A stretch of 64,000 nucleotides of DNA, taken from positions 3,906,001 to 3,970,000 of the forward strand of contig NZ_CP108538.1 of assembly GCF_035994185.1 (NCBI RefSeq), written 5' to 3'. Below are positions 37,227 to 44,955 of the stretch, in pieces. Within the stretch, counting starts at the first letter, position 1; every line of letters begins with the position of its first letter. Position numbers and translations under genes: made by a program. The notes beneath the pieces were generated by a model. The model saw only the letters and a program-made list of their open reading frames with translations. It searched no databases and was not told the origin of the DNA. This stretch comes from Streptomyces sp. NBC_01217. Lineage in GTDB: Bacteria > Actinomycetota > Actinomycetes > Streptomycetales > Streptomycetaceae.

Positions 37227-37838
37227 TCACTTCTCCGCGATCAGCGGGTCGATCATCTGGTGCAGCTTGGTGGCGTCGAGCGCGGTCAGGTAGCGGGCGG
37301 CGATCTTCCCGTCCCGGTCCAGGACCACGGTCGACGGAATGGCCTGTGGACGCAGCGTGCCCTTGGGGAAGCGGAGCATGAGCTTGCCGGTCGGGTCGAA
37401 GAAGCTCGGGTAGGTGACCCCGTAGTCCTTCTCGAAGCTGATCGCGGGGCCCTTGGCGGCGTCCCGTGTGTTGATCCCGATGAACTCGACGCCCTTGCCC
37501 TGCGTCTCCTTCGCCACCTTCGCGAAGTACTGGGCCTCAAGCCGGCAGGGGCCGCACCACGAGCCCCAGACGTTCAGCACGACGACCTTGCCCTTGTAGT
37601 CGGCGACGTCGAGCTGCTTGCCGTCGAGGGTCTCGCCGTCGAGCTTCGGGGCAGCCTCGCGGTCGGCCTTGGCCACGGTGGAGATTCCGCCGCTGCCCGT
37701 GACGAAGTGTGTGTTGCCACCGCCGCCGGTCTTGTTGTCGTCACCGCTGCACGCGGTCAGCGTCAGTGCGAGCGCGACGGCCGCTGCGGGCGCGGCGAGC
37801 AGGGTGAAGCGGCGTCGGGGTGCGCGGCCATAGCTCAT
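37227..37838 (-). CDS. TlpA/ResA-like thioredoxin lipoprotein
   Basis: Membrane-anchored thiol-disulfide reductase that keeps apocytochrome c thiols reduced before heme attachment. It has a lipoprotein signal (AAVALALTLTACSGD, lipobox TAC at about residue 30), then a thioredoxin domain with WGSWCGPC (active CxxC) and a cis-proline region IPSTVVLDRDG. The 203-residue length is normal. It is first in the tlpA-ccdA-resB-ccsB unit; its promoter should be in the 67 bases between its ATG (37838) and the deacetylase gene stop at 37906, or transcription may come through from upstream. Confidence 0.93.
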   Translation of the reverse strand: MSYGRAPRRRFTLLAAPAAAVALALTLTACSGDDNKTGGGGNTHFVTGSGGISTVAKADREAAPKLDGETLDGKQLDVADYKGKVVVLNVWGSWCGPCRLEAQYFAKVAKETQGKGVEFIGINTRDAAKGPAISFEKDYGVTYPSFFDPTGKLMLRFPKGTLRPQAIPSTVVLDRDGKIAARYLTALDATKLHQMIDPLIAEK

Positions 37839-37905
37839 GTGAAAAGTTTCGCATGAGGGTTCCGGCGATCTCGGCCGCCCCCCTCGGTGCCCGTAAAGCC
37901 CGTTG

Positions 37906-39159
37906 TCAGGCCTGTTTAAAGAAGGTGTTCCAGCCGCCTTCGGGGGACTGATCGACCTCCAGCGTACGGAGCTTGTCGAGCACCTCGGGGTCCTGGACGT
38001 CGAGCCAGTCCACGAACTGCCGGAAGGAGACGAGCCGCACGTCCGGCTTCCCCGCGATTTTCTTGAGCGTTTCCTCGACGGCATCCATATAGATGCCGCC
38101 GTTCCACTCCTCGAAGTGGTTTCCGACATAGAAGGGTGCGCGATTCGTCGTGTACGCGCGGCCGAAACCCGCGAGATACGACTCCATGGCCTGCTTGCGC
38201 CAGCCCGGATAACGCGAGGGCATGCCCCTGGTCGAATTCACCGACTGGTTGGCGAGGATGTTGTAGTCCATGGAAAGGACTTCGAAGGTGTGCCCCGGGA
38301 ACGGCATGCCCTGCAACGGCAGATCCCAGACGCCCTCGCGCTTGCGGGGCCACACCTGGGTGCCGCCGGGCGAACTGGCGTCGTAGCGCCAGCCGAGCCT
38401 GCGCGCCGTGGGCAGCAGATTGTCCTGGCCGAGCAGACAGGGGGCGCGTCCGCCGACGAGTTCCTTGCGGTAGTCGAAAGGCAGCGGATCGAGGTCGGTC
38501 CAGCCGGTGTTGGTGCGCCATTCGGTGACGAAGGAGACCGCCTGATCGATTTCGCTCCGCCACTGGGAGAGCGACCAGTTCGCGACCGATCCCGAACCGC
38601 CGCAGAAATGCCCGTTGAAGTGGGTGCCGATCTCGTGCCCGTCGAGCCAGGCCTGACGGACGTACTTCAGCGTCTGCTTGATGTGGTCATCGGTGAGATA
38701 ACCGATCGCGGAAGCGCCGACGGGGTTGTTGGGCGGCCGGTACATGGACCTCTTCGACTCGGGCAGCAGATAGAGCCCGGAGAGGAAAAAAGTCATCGAC
38801 GCGTCGTGATCCTTGGCGAGTTCGAGAAAGCGCGGGAAGAGCCCGTTGCCGACCTCGCCCGCCCCGTCCCAGGAAAAGATCACGAACTGCGGCGGCGTCT
38901 GCCCGGGTTCGAGCGGAACCGGCGCGGAGGGCTGGTGCGGCTGCTTGCCGGTGTCCGCGGTGGAACCGTCCCCTATCTCGCGAACGTCCTTCTTCGCAGG
39001 CCCGGTCCCCCGGGTGTGCCCGTCGGCGCCCTTCTCCCCCGTGGTCCCCGTGCGCACACCCGACCGGTCCGCACCGGAGGAACCGCACCCCACCAGACCG
39101 ATGCCCGCCGCGGCCCCGAGCCCTGCTCCGAGCAAGCCCCTTCGGCTGATATCGCGCAT
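37906..39159 (-). CDS. Polysaccharide deacetylase-like lipoprotein
   Basis: A 417-residue exported protein. The N-terminus MRDISRRGLLGAGLGAA followed by LVGCGSSG combines a twin-arginine-like motif with a lipobox cysteine near residue 25. The mature part contains a NodB-like (polysaccharide deacetylase) barrel: VIFSWDGAGE at the position of the catalytic Asp motif and HEIGTHFNGHF in place of the metal-binding HxxxH motif. It probably acts on cell-wall or extracellular glycans. It is transcribed away from its neighbour phosphatase gene, separated by a hairpin terminator at 39277-39313. Confidence 0.85.
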   Translation of the reverse strand: MRDISRRGLLGAGLGAAAGIGLVGCGSSGADRSGVRTGTTGEKGADGHTRGTGPAKKDVREIGDGSTADTGKQPHQPSAPVPLEPGQTPPQFVIFSWDGAGEVGNGLFPRFLELAKDHDASMTFFLSGLYLLPESKRSMYRPPNNPVGASAIGYLTDDHIKQTLKYVRQAWLDGHEIGTHFNGHFCGGSGSVANWSLSQWRSEIDQAVSFVTEWRTNTGWTDLDPLPFDYRKELVGGRAPCLLGQDNLLPTARRLGWRYDASSPGGTQVWPRKREGVWDLPLQGMPFPGHTFEVLSMDYNILANQSVNSTRGMPSRYPGWRKQAMESYLAGFGRAYTTNRAPFYVGNHFEEWNGGIYMDAVEETLKKIAGKPDVRLVSFRQFVDWLDVQDPEVLDKLRTLEVDQSPEGGWNTFFKQA

Positions 39160-39276
39160 GAGTTCCCCATCTGCGGTCGTTTTATCTCAAGTCCATACAA
39201 AGTGACGTGGGTATAGATGAGAGAAGCAACACGGGGGTTCCGCGATGTGGCACCAAATCCGCCGCGGCAGCAAAAA

Positions 39277-39313
39277 ATCGCCGGACGGGCGAAGATCAAG
39301 CCCGTCCGGCGAT
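39277..39313 (-). terminator. Hairpin terminator after hemL/phosphatase unit
   Basis: ATCGCCGGACGGGC (39277-39290) pairs perfectly with GCCCGTCCGGCGAT (39300-39313) around a 9-base loop, preceded by an A-run. It lies 91 bases beyond the phosphatase stop at 39404 and would block readthrough into the deacetylase gene. Confidence 0.8.
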
Positions 39314-39403
39314 CGAGGACAAAACGGCAACCGGACGACCGGGGACACAGCCACAGCGGGGCCCGGGGCCACCGCACGCCGCCCCCGCCGACCGCCGGTC
39401 CGG

Positions 39404-40096
39404 CTACGCGCCGAACGCCTTCGACTGCCCCTTCACCGGCTTCGCCCCGGCCCGCAGATGCACCGGCACCAGATCCCGCGCCGGCTCCGTGTACCCGACC
39501 GACACGATCTTGTCGCCCTGGTACGTGAAGCTGGTCAGCGACGCGAGCGTGCACTGCCGCTTGCGCGGGTCGTGCCACAGCCGCCGCCGCTCCACGAAGC
39601 TGCGCACGATCCAGATCGGCAGCTGGTGGCTGACGCACACCGCCTCGTGCCCCCGCGCCGCGTCACGGGCGGCGTCCAGGGCGCCCATCATCCGTACGAC
39701 CTGCTCGACGTACGGCTCGCCCCACGACGGCCGGAACGGGTTCGTCAGGTGCTTCCAGTTGTCCGGCTTGCGCAGCGCCCCGTCGCCGACCCCGAAGGTC
39801 TTGCCCTCGAAGACGTTGGCAGCCTCGATGAGCCGCTCGTCGGTGGCCAGGTCCAGGCCGTGAGTCTTGGCGATCGGCGTGGCCGTCTCCTGGGCGCGCT
39901 CCAGCGGGGAGGCGACGACATGGGTGATGTCGCGGCCCTCCAGGTGCTCGGCGACCCGGTCGGCCATCCGGCGGCCGAGCTCGGAGAGGTGGTAGCCGGG
40001 GCGGCGCCCGTACAGCACGCCCTCCGGGTTGTGCACCTCGCCGTGCCGCATCAGATGGACGACGGTGATGTCCTTGCGGCTTCCGTTCTCGCTCAT
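39404..40096 (-). CDS. Histidine phosphatase family protein
   Basis: A 230-residue phosphatase of the phosphoglycerate-mutase-like superfamily. The catalytic RHGE motif is [13 protein letters not shown] with the phosphorylated His at about residue 18, and the second His lies in CVSHQLPIW. The substrate is unknown. Its ATG overlaps the hemL stop by four bases (ATGA), so both are co-translated; in related actinobacteria this phosphatase accompanies hemL and the cytochrome c maturation genes, suggesting a link to heme metabolism without proof. Confidence 0.9.
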   Translation of the reverse strand: MSENGSRKDITVVHLMRHGEVHNPEGVLYGRRPGYHLSELGRRMADRVAEHLEGRDITHVVASPLERAQETATPIAKTHGLDLATDERLIEAANVFEGKTFGVGDGALRKPDNWKHLTNPFRPSWGEPYVEQVVRMMGALDAARDAARGHEAVCVSHQLPIWIVRSFVERRRLWHDPRKRQCTLASLTSFTYQGDKIVSVGYTEPARDLVPVHLRAGAKPVKGQSKAFGA

Positions 40097-41409
40097 GCGG
40101 TGGCCTCCGAGGCGGCGCGGGCGGCGGTGGGCAGGGCGGCGGCGATGCGCTCGACGGCCTGCGCGTCATGGGCGGTGGAGACGAACCAGGACTCGAACGC
40201 GGACGGCGGCAGGTAGACGCCCTGCGACAGCAGCGAGTGGAAGAAGGCGGTGAAGCGGAAAGCTTCCTGCTTCTTGGCGTCCTCGTAGTTCCGCACCGGC
40301 TGGTCCGTGAAGAACACGGAGAACATGTTGCCGGCCGCGGACACCGTGTGCGCGACGCCCTCCTTGGTGAACGCCTCGCTCACCAGGGCCTGGATCTCCG
40401 CGGAGACCGCGTCCACCTTCGCGTACGCGGCGTCGTCCAGCAGCCGCAGCTGGGCGAGACCGGCGGCGGTGGCGACCGGGTTCCCGGAGAGCGTGCCGGC
40501 CTGGTAGACGGGACCGGCCGGGGCGAGGTGCGCCATCACGTCCGCGCGCCCGCCGAAGGCCGCGGCCGGGAAGCCGCCGCCCATGACCTTGCCGAAGGTC
40601 ATCAGGTCGGGCCGCACCCCGTCGATGCCGAACCAGCCGGCCTTCGAGGTACGGAATCCCGTCATGACCTCGTCGGAGATGTAGAGCGCACCGCCTGCGG
40701 CGCAGATCTCCTTGAGCCCGGCGTTGAAACCGTCCAGCGGCGGTACGACGCCCATGTTGCCCGGCGACGCCTCGGTGATCACACAGGCGATCTCGCCGGG
40801 GTGCGCGGCGAACGCCTCCCGCACGGCCTCCAGGTCGTTGTACGGCAGCACGATCGTGTCCCCGGCCTGCGCACCGGTGACCCCCGGGGTGTCCGGAAGG
40901 CCGAAGGTCGCGACCCCGGACCCGGCGGCGGCGAGCAGCGCGTCGACGTGCCCGTGGTAGCACCCGGCGAACTTCACCACCTTGGCGCGGCCGGTGAACC
41001 CGCGGGCGAGACGGATCGCGGACATGGTCGCCTCGGTGCCGGACGACACCAGCCGTACCTGCTCCACGGGCTCGATCCGGGCCACGATCTCCTCGGCGAG
41101 CGCGACCTCGCCCTCACCGGGCGTACCGAACGAGGTGCCGCGGGCGACAGCCTCCTGGACTGCGGCGATGACCTCGGGGTGGGAGTGGCCGAGGATCATC
41201 GGCCCCCACGAGCACACGAGGTCGACATACTCACGGCCATCGGCGTCGGTGAGGTACGGACCTGTACCGGACACCATGAAGCGGGGCGTACCGCCCACGG
41301 CCCGGAAGGCACGGACGGGAGAGTTCACGCCGCCGGGCGTCACAAGGGACGCGCGGTCGAAAAGCGTCTGCGAAACTGGGGCGTCATAGGGAAAGCTCAC
41401 ACAAGCCAT
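40093..41409 (-). CDS. hemL: Glutamate-1-semialdehyde 2,1-aminomutase
   Basis: PLP-dependent enzyme that converts glutamate-1-semialdehyde to 5-aminolevulinate in the C5 heme pathway. It has [18 protein letters not shown] N-terminal sequence (here [15 protein letters not shown]), the [18 protein letters not shown]-phosphate region, DEVMTGFR and the Schiff-base lysine in [12 protein letters not shown]. The 438-residue length is normal. ATG 41409 or GTG 41400 could be the start. It heads the hemL-phosphatase unit; about 290 bases separate it from the next gene, with the divergent promoters presumably inside. No other heme-pathway gene is in the window. Confidence 0.96.
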   Translation of the reverse strand: MACVSFPYDAPVSQTLFDRASLVTPGGVNSPVRAFRAVGGTPRFMVSGTGPYLTDADGREYVDLVCSWGPMILGHSHPEVIAAVQEAVARGTSFGTPGEGEVALAEEIVARIEPVEQVRLVSSGTEATMSAIRLARGFTGRAKVVKFAGCYHGHVDALLAAAGSGVATFGLPDTPGVTGAQAGDTIVLPYNDLEAVREAFAAHPGEIACVITEASPGNMGVVPPLDGFNAGLKEICAAGGALYISDEVMTGFRTSKAGWFGIDGVRPDLMTFGKVMGGGFPAAAFGGRADVMAHLAPAGPVYQAGTLSGNPVATAAGLAQLRLLDDAAYAKVDAVSAEIQALVSEAFTKEGVAHTVSAAGNMFSVFFTDQPVRNYEDAKKQEAFRFTAFFHSLLSQGVYLPPSAFESWFVSTAHDAQAVERIAAALPTAARAASEATA

Positions 41410-41697
41410 GGTGTCAGAGCCACGGACGGTCTTGCGGACAGGTGTTTCACCGCACGCCCGTGGGGGAGGTCACTGACACGATGATCGGGTTGCGCGGCGG
41501 GGGCTGTGTCTCCTAAGTAGTAGTCGGGTGGATGAGATATGCATCGCGGTGGCGGAGTGGGCGAAGGGACCGACGGCCTGGGGCCCGAGCATGCCCGGCG
41601 GGGTCGGCACCGGCGTGAGGCGGAGCGCAGACAGGGCGTACGGTCCGATGGTGCGCAGGGCATCGGATCCGGGAGCAGGAGTGGTGGCCGGGTGGGG
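41410..41697. other. Intergenic region between hemL and the small conserved protein
   Basis: About 290 bases with no convincing gene. A reading frame open from ATG 41539 runs into the next gene, but its first 50 residues are Arg/Gly-rich and look non-coding. I see no strong hairpin, riboswitch or operator; the divergent promoters should lie here. Confidence 0.5.
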
Positions 41698-42129
41698 GTG
41701 ACCTACAAGTATTTCGGCGCCCCCGACGGGGCGACCGCGGCACGCGTGCCCATTTCGATGCGCCCCGAGGAGCTCGGCGGCGACGAGCTGGGCACGGGCG
41801 GCATGTTCACCAAGATCAAGCCGGAGACGGTCGCGGCGATGGTCCTCACCGGCATCCAGGGCATACCCCTGCACAAGGTCCCCCCGCTGGAGCTGGTCGT
41901 GCTGCACCCCGACTACGCGGTGGTCAAGCTCCCGATGACGGTCGTCGACCCGCTGCGCGGCGTCGGCGAGGAGTCGGTGGGCGCCGCGGCCTTCATCTGG
42001 TCCACGGTCCCGGACCGCGGCGGCCCGCGCGACGCGTTCAACGTCTACCAGCTGCTGCACGAGTGGCAGGATTTCAGCCATCGCCTGCATGACGCGGGGC
42101 ATCAGGCGTACTGCCTGGTCTGGCCCTGA
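41698..42129 (+). CDS. Conserved hypothetical protein (143 aa)
   Basis: A soluble, mixed alpha/beta protein starting VTYKYFGAPDG and containing VPISMRPEELGGDEL, TKIKPETVAAMVLTGIQGIPLH and a C-terminal AGHQAYCLVWP. There is no signal peptide, membrane segment or known catalytic motif. GTG 41698 is chosen because the protein becomes compositionally normal from there and purine-rich stretches precede it; an ATG at 41539 would add an Arg/Gly-rich extension of doubtful coding character. I do not recognise a function. Confidence 0.6.
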   Translation: MTYKYFGAPDGATAARVPISMRPEELGGDELGTGGMFTKIKPETVAAMVLTGIQGIPLHKVPPLELVVLHPDYAVVKLPMTVVDPLRGVGEESVGAAAFIWSTVPDRGGPRDAFNVYQLLHEWQDFSHRLHDAGHQAYCLVWP

Positions 42130-42205
42130 GCCGGGGGCCTGTCCGGTACGGACGGCTCCGCGCGTCATGTGCGCGCCCTGCGGCCACAGTCCTCAGCACG
42201 CGGAA

Positions 42206-42257
42206 AACGGCGCCGGTCGCCACCCCTGAGAGTCAGAGGGGTGCGCACGGCGCCGTT
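42206..42257. terminator. Bidirectional hairpin between convergent genes
   Basis: AACGGCGCC (42206-42214) pairs with GGCGCCGTT (42249-42257), and an inner CACCCCT/AGGGGTG pair extends the stem. It lies between the convergent genes ending at 42129 and 42330. A second weaker inverted repeat (GGGGCGGCGG with CCGCCGCCCC) follows near 42280-42320. Confidence 0.75.
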
Positions 42258-42329
42258 CTGTCGGTGGCGCCACAAGGCGCCGGGGCGGCGGCGCGGCATC
42301 CTCGGCGCACCGCCGCCCCGTGCGAGGGG

Positions 42330-42890
42330 TCAGGCGGCCTCGGCGGTGGCCTTCGAGGTGACCTGGTTGACGACCTCGGTGAGGGCCGCGACGACCTCGG
42401 TGTCGTCGGCCGGGTGGGTCTCGGCGAAACGCGTCACGGAGCCGGGGATGGACAGCTTGGCGTCCTCCAGGACCACACCGCCCGCGATACCGGCGGACTT
42501 GCGGACGTCGTCCTGCGCCCACACGCCACCGTGCTGGCCGAAGGCGGTGCCGAGGGCAGCGACCGGCTTGCCCGTGATGGCACCGGTGCCGTACGGACGG
42601 GACAGCCAGTCGATGGCGTTCTTCAGGACGGCGGAGGTGGAGCCGTTGTACTCGGGGGAGAAGAGCAGGAACGCCTGGGCGTTGCCGGCGGCGGCACGGA
42701 GCGCGGCGGCGGCGGCCGGGACGTTGCCCTCGACGTCGATGTCCTCGTTGTAGAACGGGACGTCGGCCAGGCCCTCGAAGATCTCGATCTCGGTACCCTC
42801 GGGGGCGAACTTGACAGCGGCCTCGGCGAGCTGGCGGTTGTGCGAGCCGGCGCGGAGGCTGCCGACGAGCGCGAGGATGCGTACAGGCAT
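42330..42890 (-). CDS. NAD(P)H-dependent FMN reductase
   Basis: A 186-residue flavodoxin-like oxidoreductase. The phosphate-binding loop of FMN is VGSLRAGSHNRQLAE near the N-terminus, the family motif is SPEYNGSTSAVLKNAIDWLSRP, and GKPVAALGTAFGQHG follows. ATG 42890 is preceded by AGGAG at a suitable distance; an upstream in-frame extension across the operators is unlikely to be translated. It is divergent from the TetR gene at 43021 and its promoter contains paired GGACC-type palindromes, so it is most likely the TetR target. Physiologically such enzymes act in quinone or electrophile detoxification. Confidence 0.9.
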   Translation of the reverse strand: MPVRILALVGSLRAGSHNRQLAEAAVKFAPEGTEIEIFEGLADVPFYNEDIDVEGNVPAAAAALRAAAGNAQAFLLFSPEYNGSTSAVLKNAIDWLSRPYGTGAITGKPVAALGTAFGQHGGVWAQDDVRKSAGIAGGVVLEDAKLSIPGSVTRFAETHPADDTEVVAALTEVVNQVTSKATAEAA

Positions 42891-42941
42891 GGGGAACTCC
42901 TGGGAAGCGGAAGTTGCGGAAGCTGTGGGATCGAGCTCAAG

Positions 42942-42990
42942 CGGACCACGGTCCGTTGAAAGTTGCATCACTTAAACCGGACCGTGGTCC
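42942..42990. promoter_or_regulatory. Paired palindromic TetR-type operators
   Basis: CGGACCACGGTCCG occupies 42942-42955 and GGACCGTGGTCC occupies 42979-42990, centre-to-centre 36 bases. Each is a perfect inverted repeat (GGACC-N2-GGTCC). They lie between the FMN reductase and TetR start codons, where an autoregulating TetR repressor would bind. Confidence 0.7.
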
Positions 42991-43020
42991 ATTTATTCCT
43001 TCCGGGGCTACCCTGAGGCC

Positions 43021-43683
43021 ATGACCGGTCCCGTTCCCCCGTCGTTCAGGCTGCCCTCGCCCGGCGAGGAGCGGACGAATCTCCCGCTCGTCCCGACCGG
43101 TGAACCGTCGCGCCCGCCGCAGCTGCGGGCGGACGCGGCACGCAATCGCACGCGCCTGCTGGATGCCGCCTCCCGGCTGCTGACCGGCTGCGGAGCGGCG
43201 AACCTGACCATGGAATCGGTGGCCGACGCCGCGGGCGTCGGCAAAGGGACCGTCTTCCGGCGCTTCGGCGACCGTGCCGGGCTCCTGCTCGCGCTCCTGG
43301 ACCACCAGGAGCAGCGGTTCCAGGCCGCCTTCCTCTCCGGTCCGCCGCCGCTGGGCCCCGGCGCCCCCGCCCTGGAGCGGCTGCACGCCTTCGGGCCCGC
43401 CGCCCTGCGCCATGAGCGCGACCACCACGCCCTGATCCTGGCCGCCCGCACCGACCCGCTGCGTGTCTTCACCGTCCCGGCCAACAACCTGCGGCTCAGC
43501 CACATCGTGATGCTGCTGCGCGAGGCGGGGGTGCCCGGCGACCCGGAGCTGCTCGCCCACACCCTGCTCGCCTCCATCGACGCCGCGCTCGTCCACCACC
43601 TCACCGTGAAGTGCGGCCTTCCGCCGGAGCGCCTGGAGGAGGGCTGGCACCACCTGGTCTCGCGGCTCGGGGAGAGTACCTAG
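43021..43683 (+). CDS. TetR family regulator divergent from FMN reductase
   Basis: A 220-residue repressor with a 38-residue disordered N-terminal extension, then the TetR helix-turn-helix RTRLLDAASRLLTGCGAANLTMESVADAAGVGKGTVFRRFG (key features: AxxLL, ESVADAAGV, GTVFRRFG) and an all-helical effector domain with LARTDPLR-like AARTDPLRVF and HHLTVKCGLPPERLEEGW. It is divergent from the FMN reductase at 42330-42890 with paired palindromes between, so autoregulation with control of the reductase is likely. The inducer is not predictable. Its stop is only four bases from the convergent apbE stop. Confidence 0.9.
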   Translation: MTGPVPPSFRLPSPGEERTNLPLVPTGEPSRPPQLRADAARNRTRLLDAASRLLTGCGAANLTMESVADAAGVGKGTVFRRFGDRAGLLLALLDHQEQRFQAAFLSGPPPLGPGAPALERLHAFGPAALRHERDHHALILAARTDPLRVFTVPANNLRLSHIVMLLREAGVPGDPELLAHTLLASIDAALVHHLTVKCGLPPERLEEGWHHLVSRLGEST

Positions 43684-43687
43684 GGCC

Positions 43688-44452
43688 TCAAGGCCGCCCG
43701 CGGCCGAAGCCGGGGGTGTGCCACTCCTGCCCGTCGGGTGCGATGGCCAGCGCCTCGTATCCGTCCAGCGATTCGAGCCAGGCGGGTGCCGCCGCGCCCA
43801 TGGCGAACGCGGCTGTGGCGTACGCGTCCGTCATGGTCAGCCGGGGGCCCGTCAGGGTGAGAGAGACCAGCGCCCGGGCCGGCTCCGCGGTGTGCGGGTC
43901 GAGGATGTGGGCTCCGCGTTCGGCGGTTCCCGAGGTGGCGACGGCCAGGTCGTGTCCGCTCACCACGGCGGCCAGTTCTCCGGGTCGCAGCGGGTGGGCG
44001 ATACCGATGCGCCAGGGGGTGCCGGGGGACGCGTCGCCGCGCAGTTGGAGATCGCCTCCGGCGTTGACGCAGGTGTTCCGCGCGCCCGCCTCGTACAGGC
44101 CGTCCGAAGCGGCCTCGGCCGCCCAGCCCTTGACCAGGCCCGAGGGATCGAGGGTGCCGGCCGGGGTGGTGCTGAACCAGCCGCCGCTGGTCCGGGCCGC
44201 TTCGGCGCAGAGCGCGAGGACGTCCTGGACCTCGGCCGGGCAGGCGTCGAGCCCGAGCTCGCCCCGGCCGAGTCTGCTGATGACGCTGCCGGGACGGTAG
44301 GTCGAGAACACCTCGTCGACGTGGTGCAGCCCGCGCACGGCCCGGTCTAGGGCGCGGCGGATCGCCTCGGTGGGGCGTTGGCGGATGTCGAAGGAGAAGA
44401 CGGTGCCCATCACGTGCTCGACATGACGCAGCCCTTGTTCGGTGTCATGCAC
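43688..44452 (-). CDS. apbE: FAD:protein FMN transferase ApbE
   Basis: Enzyme that splits FAD and attaches FMN covalently to a Ser/Thr of a partner protein. Family landmarks: GTVFSFDIR near the N-terminus, TLDPSGLVKGWAAEAASD, VNAGGDLQLRGD, and the Mg-binding TSGTAERGAHILDPHT and TMTDAYATAAFAMG. The 254-residue protein lacks an obvious signal peptide, although many ApbE proteins act outside the membrane. Its start overlaps the end of the FMN-binding-protein gene by eight bases, and that protein contains an SGASYTS flavinylation-like site, so the two form an enzyme-substrate pair. Confidence 0.92.
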   Translation of the reverse strand: MHDTEQGLRHVEHVMGTVFSFDIRQRPTEAIRRALDRAVRGLHHVDEVFSTYRPGSVISRLGRGELGLDACPAEVQDVLALCAEAARTSGGWFSTTPAGTLDPSGLVKGWAAEAASDGLYEAGARNTCVNAGGDLQLRGDASPGTPWRIGIAHPLRPGELAAVVSGHDLAVATSGTAERGAHILDPHTAEPARALVSLTLTGPRLTMTDAYATAAFAMGAAAPAWLESLDGYEALAIAPDGQEWHTPGFGRGRP

Positions 44453-44885
44453 CGGACTTGTCCAGTGCGCTCTGGAGCGACTGCATGTATCCCTGGCTCG
44501 TGTAGCTGGCCCCGGACACGGAATCGATGTGCGCGCTCTGGGCGCCCAGGGCCTCTTGGGTCAGTCGGGGCAGGGCATAGGCGGCGAGCTGCTGGTCCCG
44601 GCCGTTCTCGTCCGGTGCCTGGAGTACGCGTACGTCGGTGAGCTTTCCCCGTACGAGGGTGACGGCCACCTGCACCGTCCCGTACTGCGTGTCGACGGGA
44701 TCGCCGGTGAAGGTGCCGGATGCGGTGCGGGTGCCCGGCGGGGCGCTCGCCGAGGTGTGCGGGGACGTCGTGGTGGCGGGCCGGGGCAGTCCTTCGGCCG
44801 TGCCGGGTGTCTGGTGGGGCTTGAGCGACAGCAGGACCACGATCAGCCCACTGGTACCGATGGTGATGAGGACGGCTCGACGCAC
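44445..44885 (-). CDS. FMN-binding domain membrane protein
   Basis: A 146-residue protein with an N-terminal membrane anchor (RRAVLITIGTSGLIVVLLSL), a Thr/Ser/Pro-rich linker and an FMN_bind domain (GTFTGDPVDTQYGTVQVAVTLVRGKLTDVRV, in part). DSVSGASYTSQGY near residue 127 matches the [S/T]GA[S/T]-type site at which FMN becomes covalently attached by ApbE. GTG 44885 is preceded by AGAGGAG. It lies between the ferric-reductase-like gene and apbE and is probably an electron-transfer shuttle on the outer face of the membrane. Confidence 0.88.
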   Translation of the reverse strand: MRRAVLITIGTSGLIVVLLSLKPHQTPGTAEGLPRPATTTSPHTSASAPPGTRTASGTFTGDPVDTQYGTVQVAVTLVRGKLTDVRVLQAPDENGRDQQLAAYALPRLTQEALGAQSAHIDSVSGASYTSQGYMQSLQSALDKSGA

Positions 44886-44904
44886 GGTGGTTCTCCTCTG
44901 GGTA

Positions 44905-44955
44905 CTCGTCAGAATCCGGCTGCTCGTCAGAATCCGGGCGCTCGTCAGAACGCGA
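44905..44955. repeat. 18-bp direct repeat, three copies
   Basis: CTCGTCAGAATCCGG begins at 44905 and 44923, and a partial third copy CTCGTCAGAA begins at 44941, all with period 18. The last copy includes the stop codon region of the ferric-reductase-like gene (stop at 44945-44947), so the array sits in the intercistronic gap of the operon. Confidence 0.7.

Noticed and set aside
41539..41697. An upstream ATG extending the small conserved protein to 196 residues
   Set aside because: The added residues are Arg/Gly-rich and look non-coding; GTG 41698 gives a normal composition.
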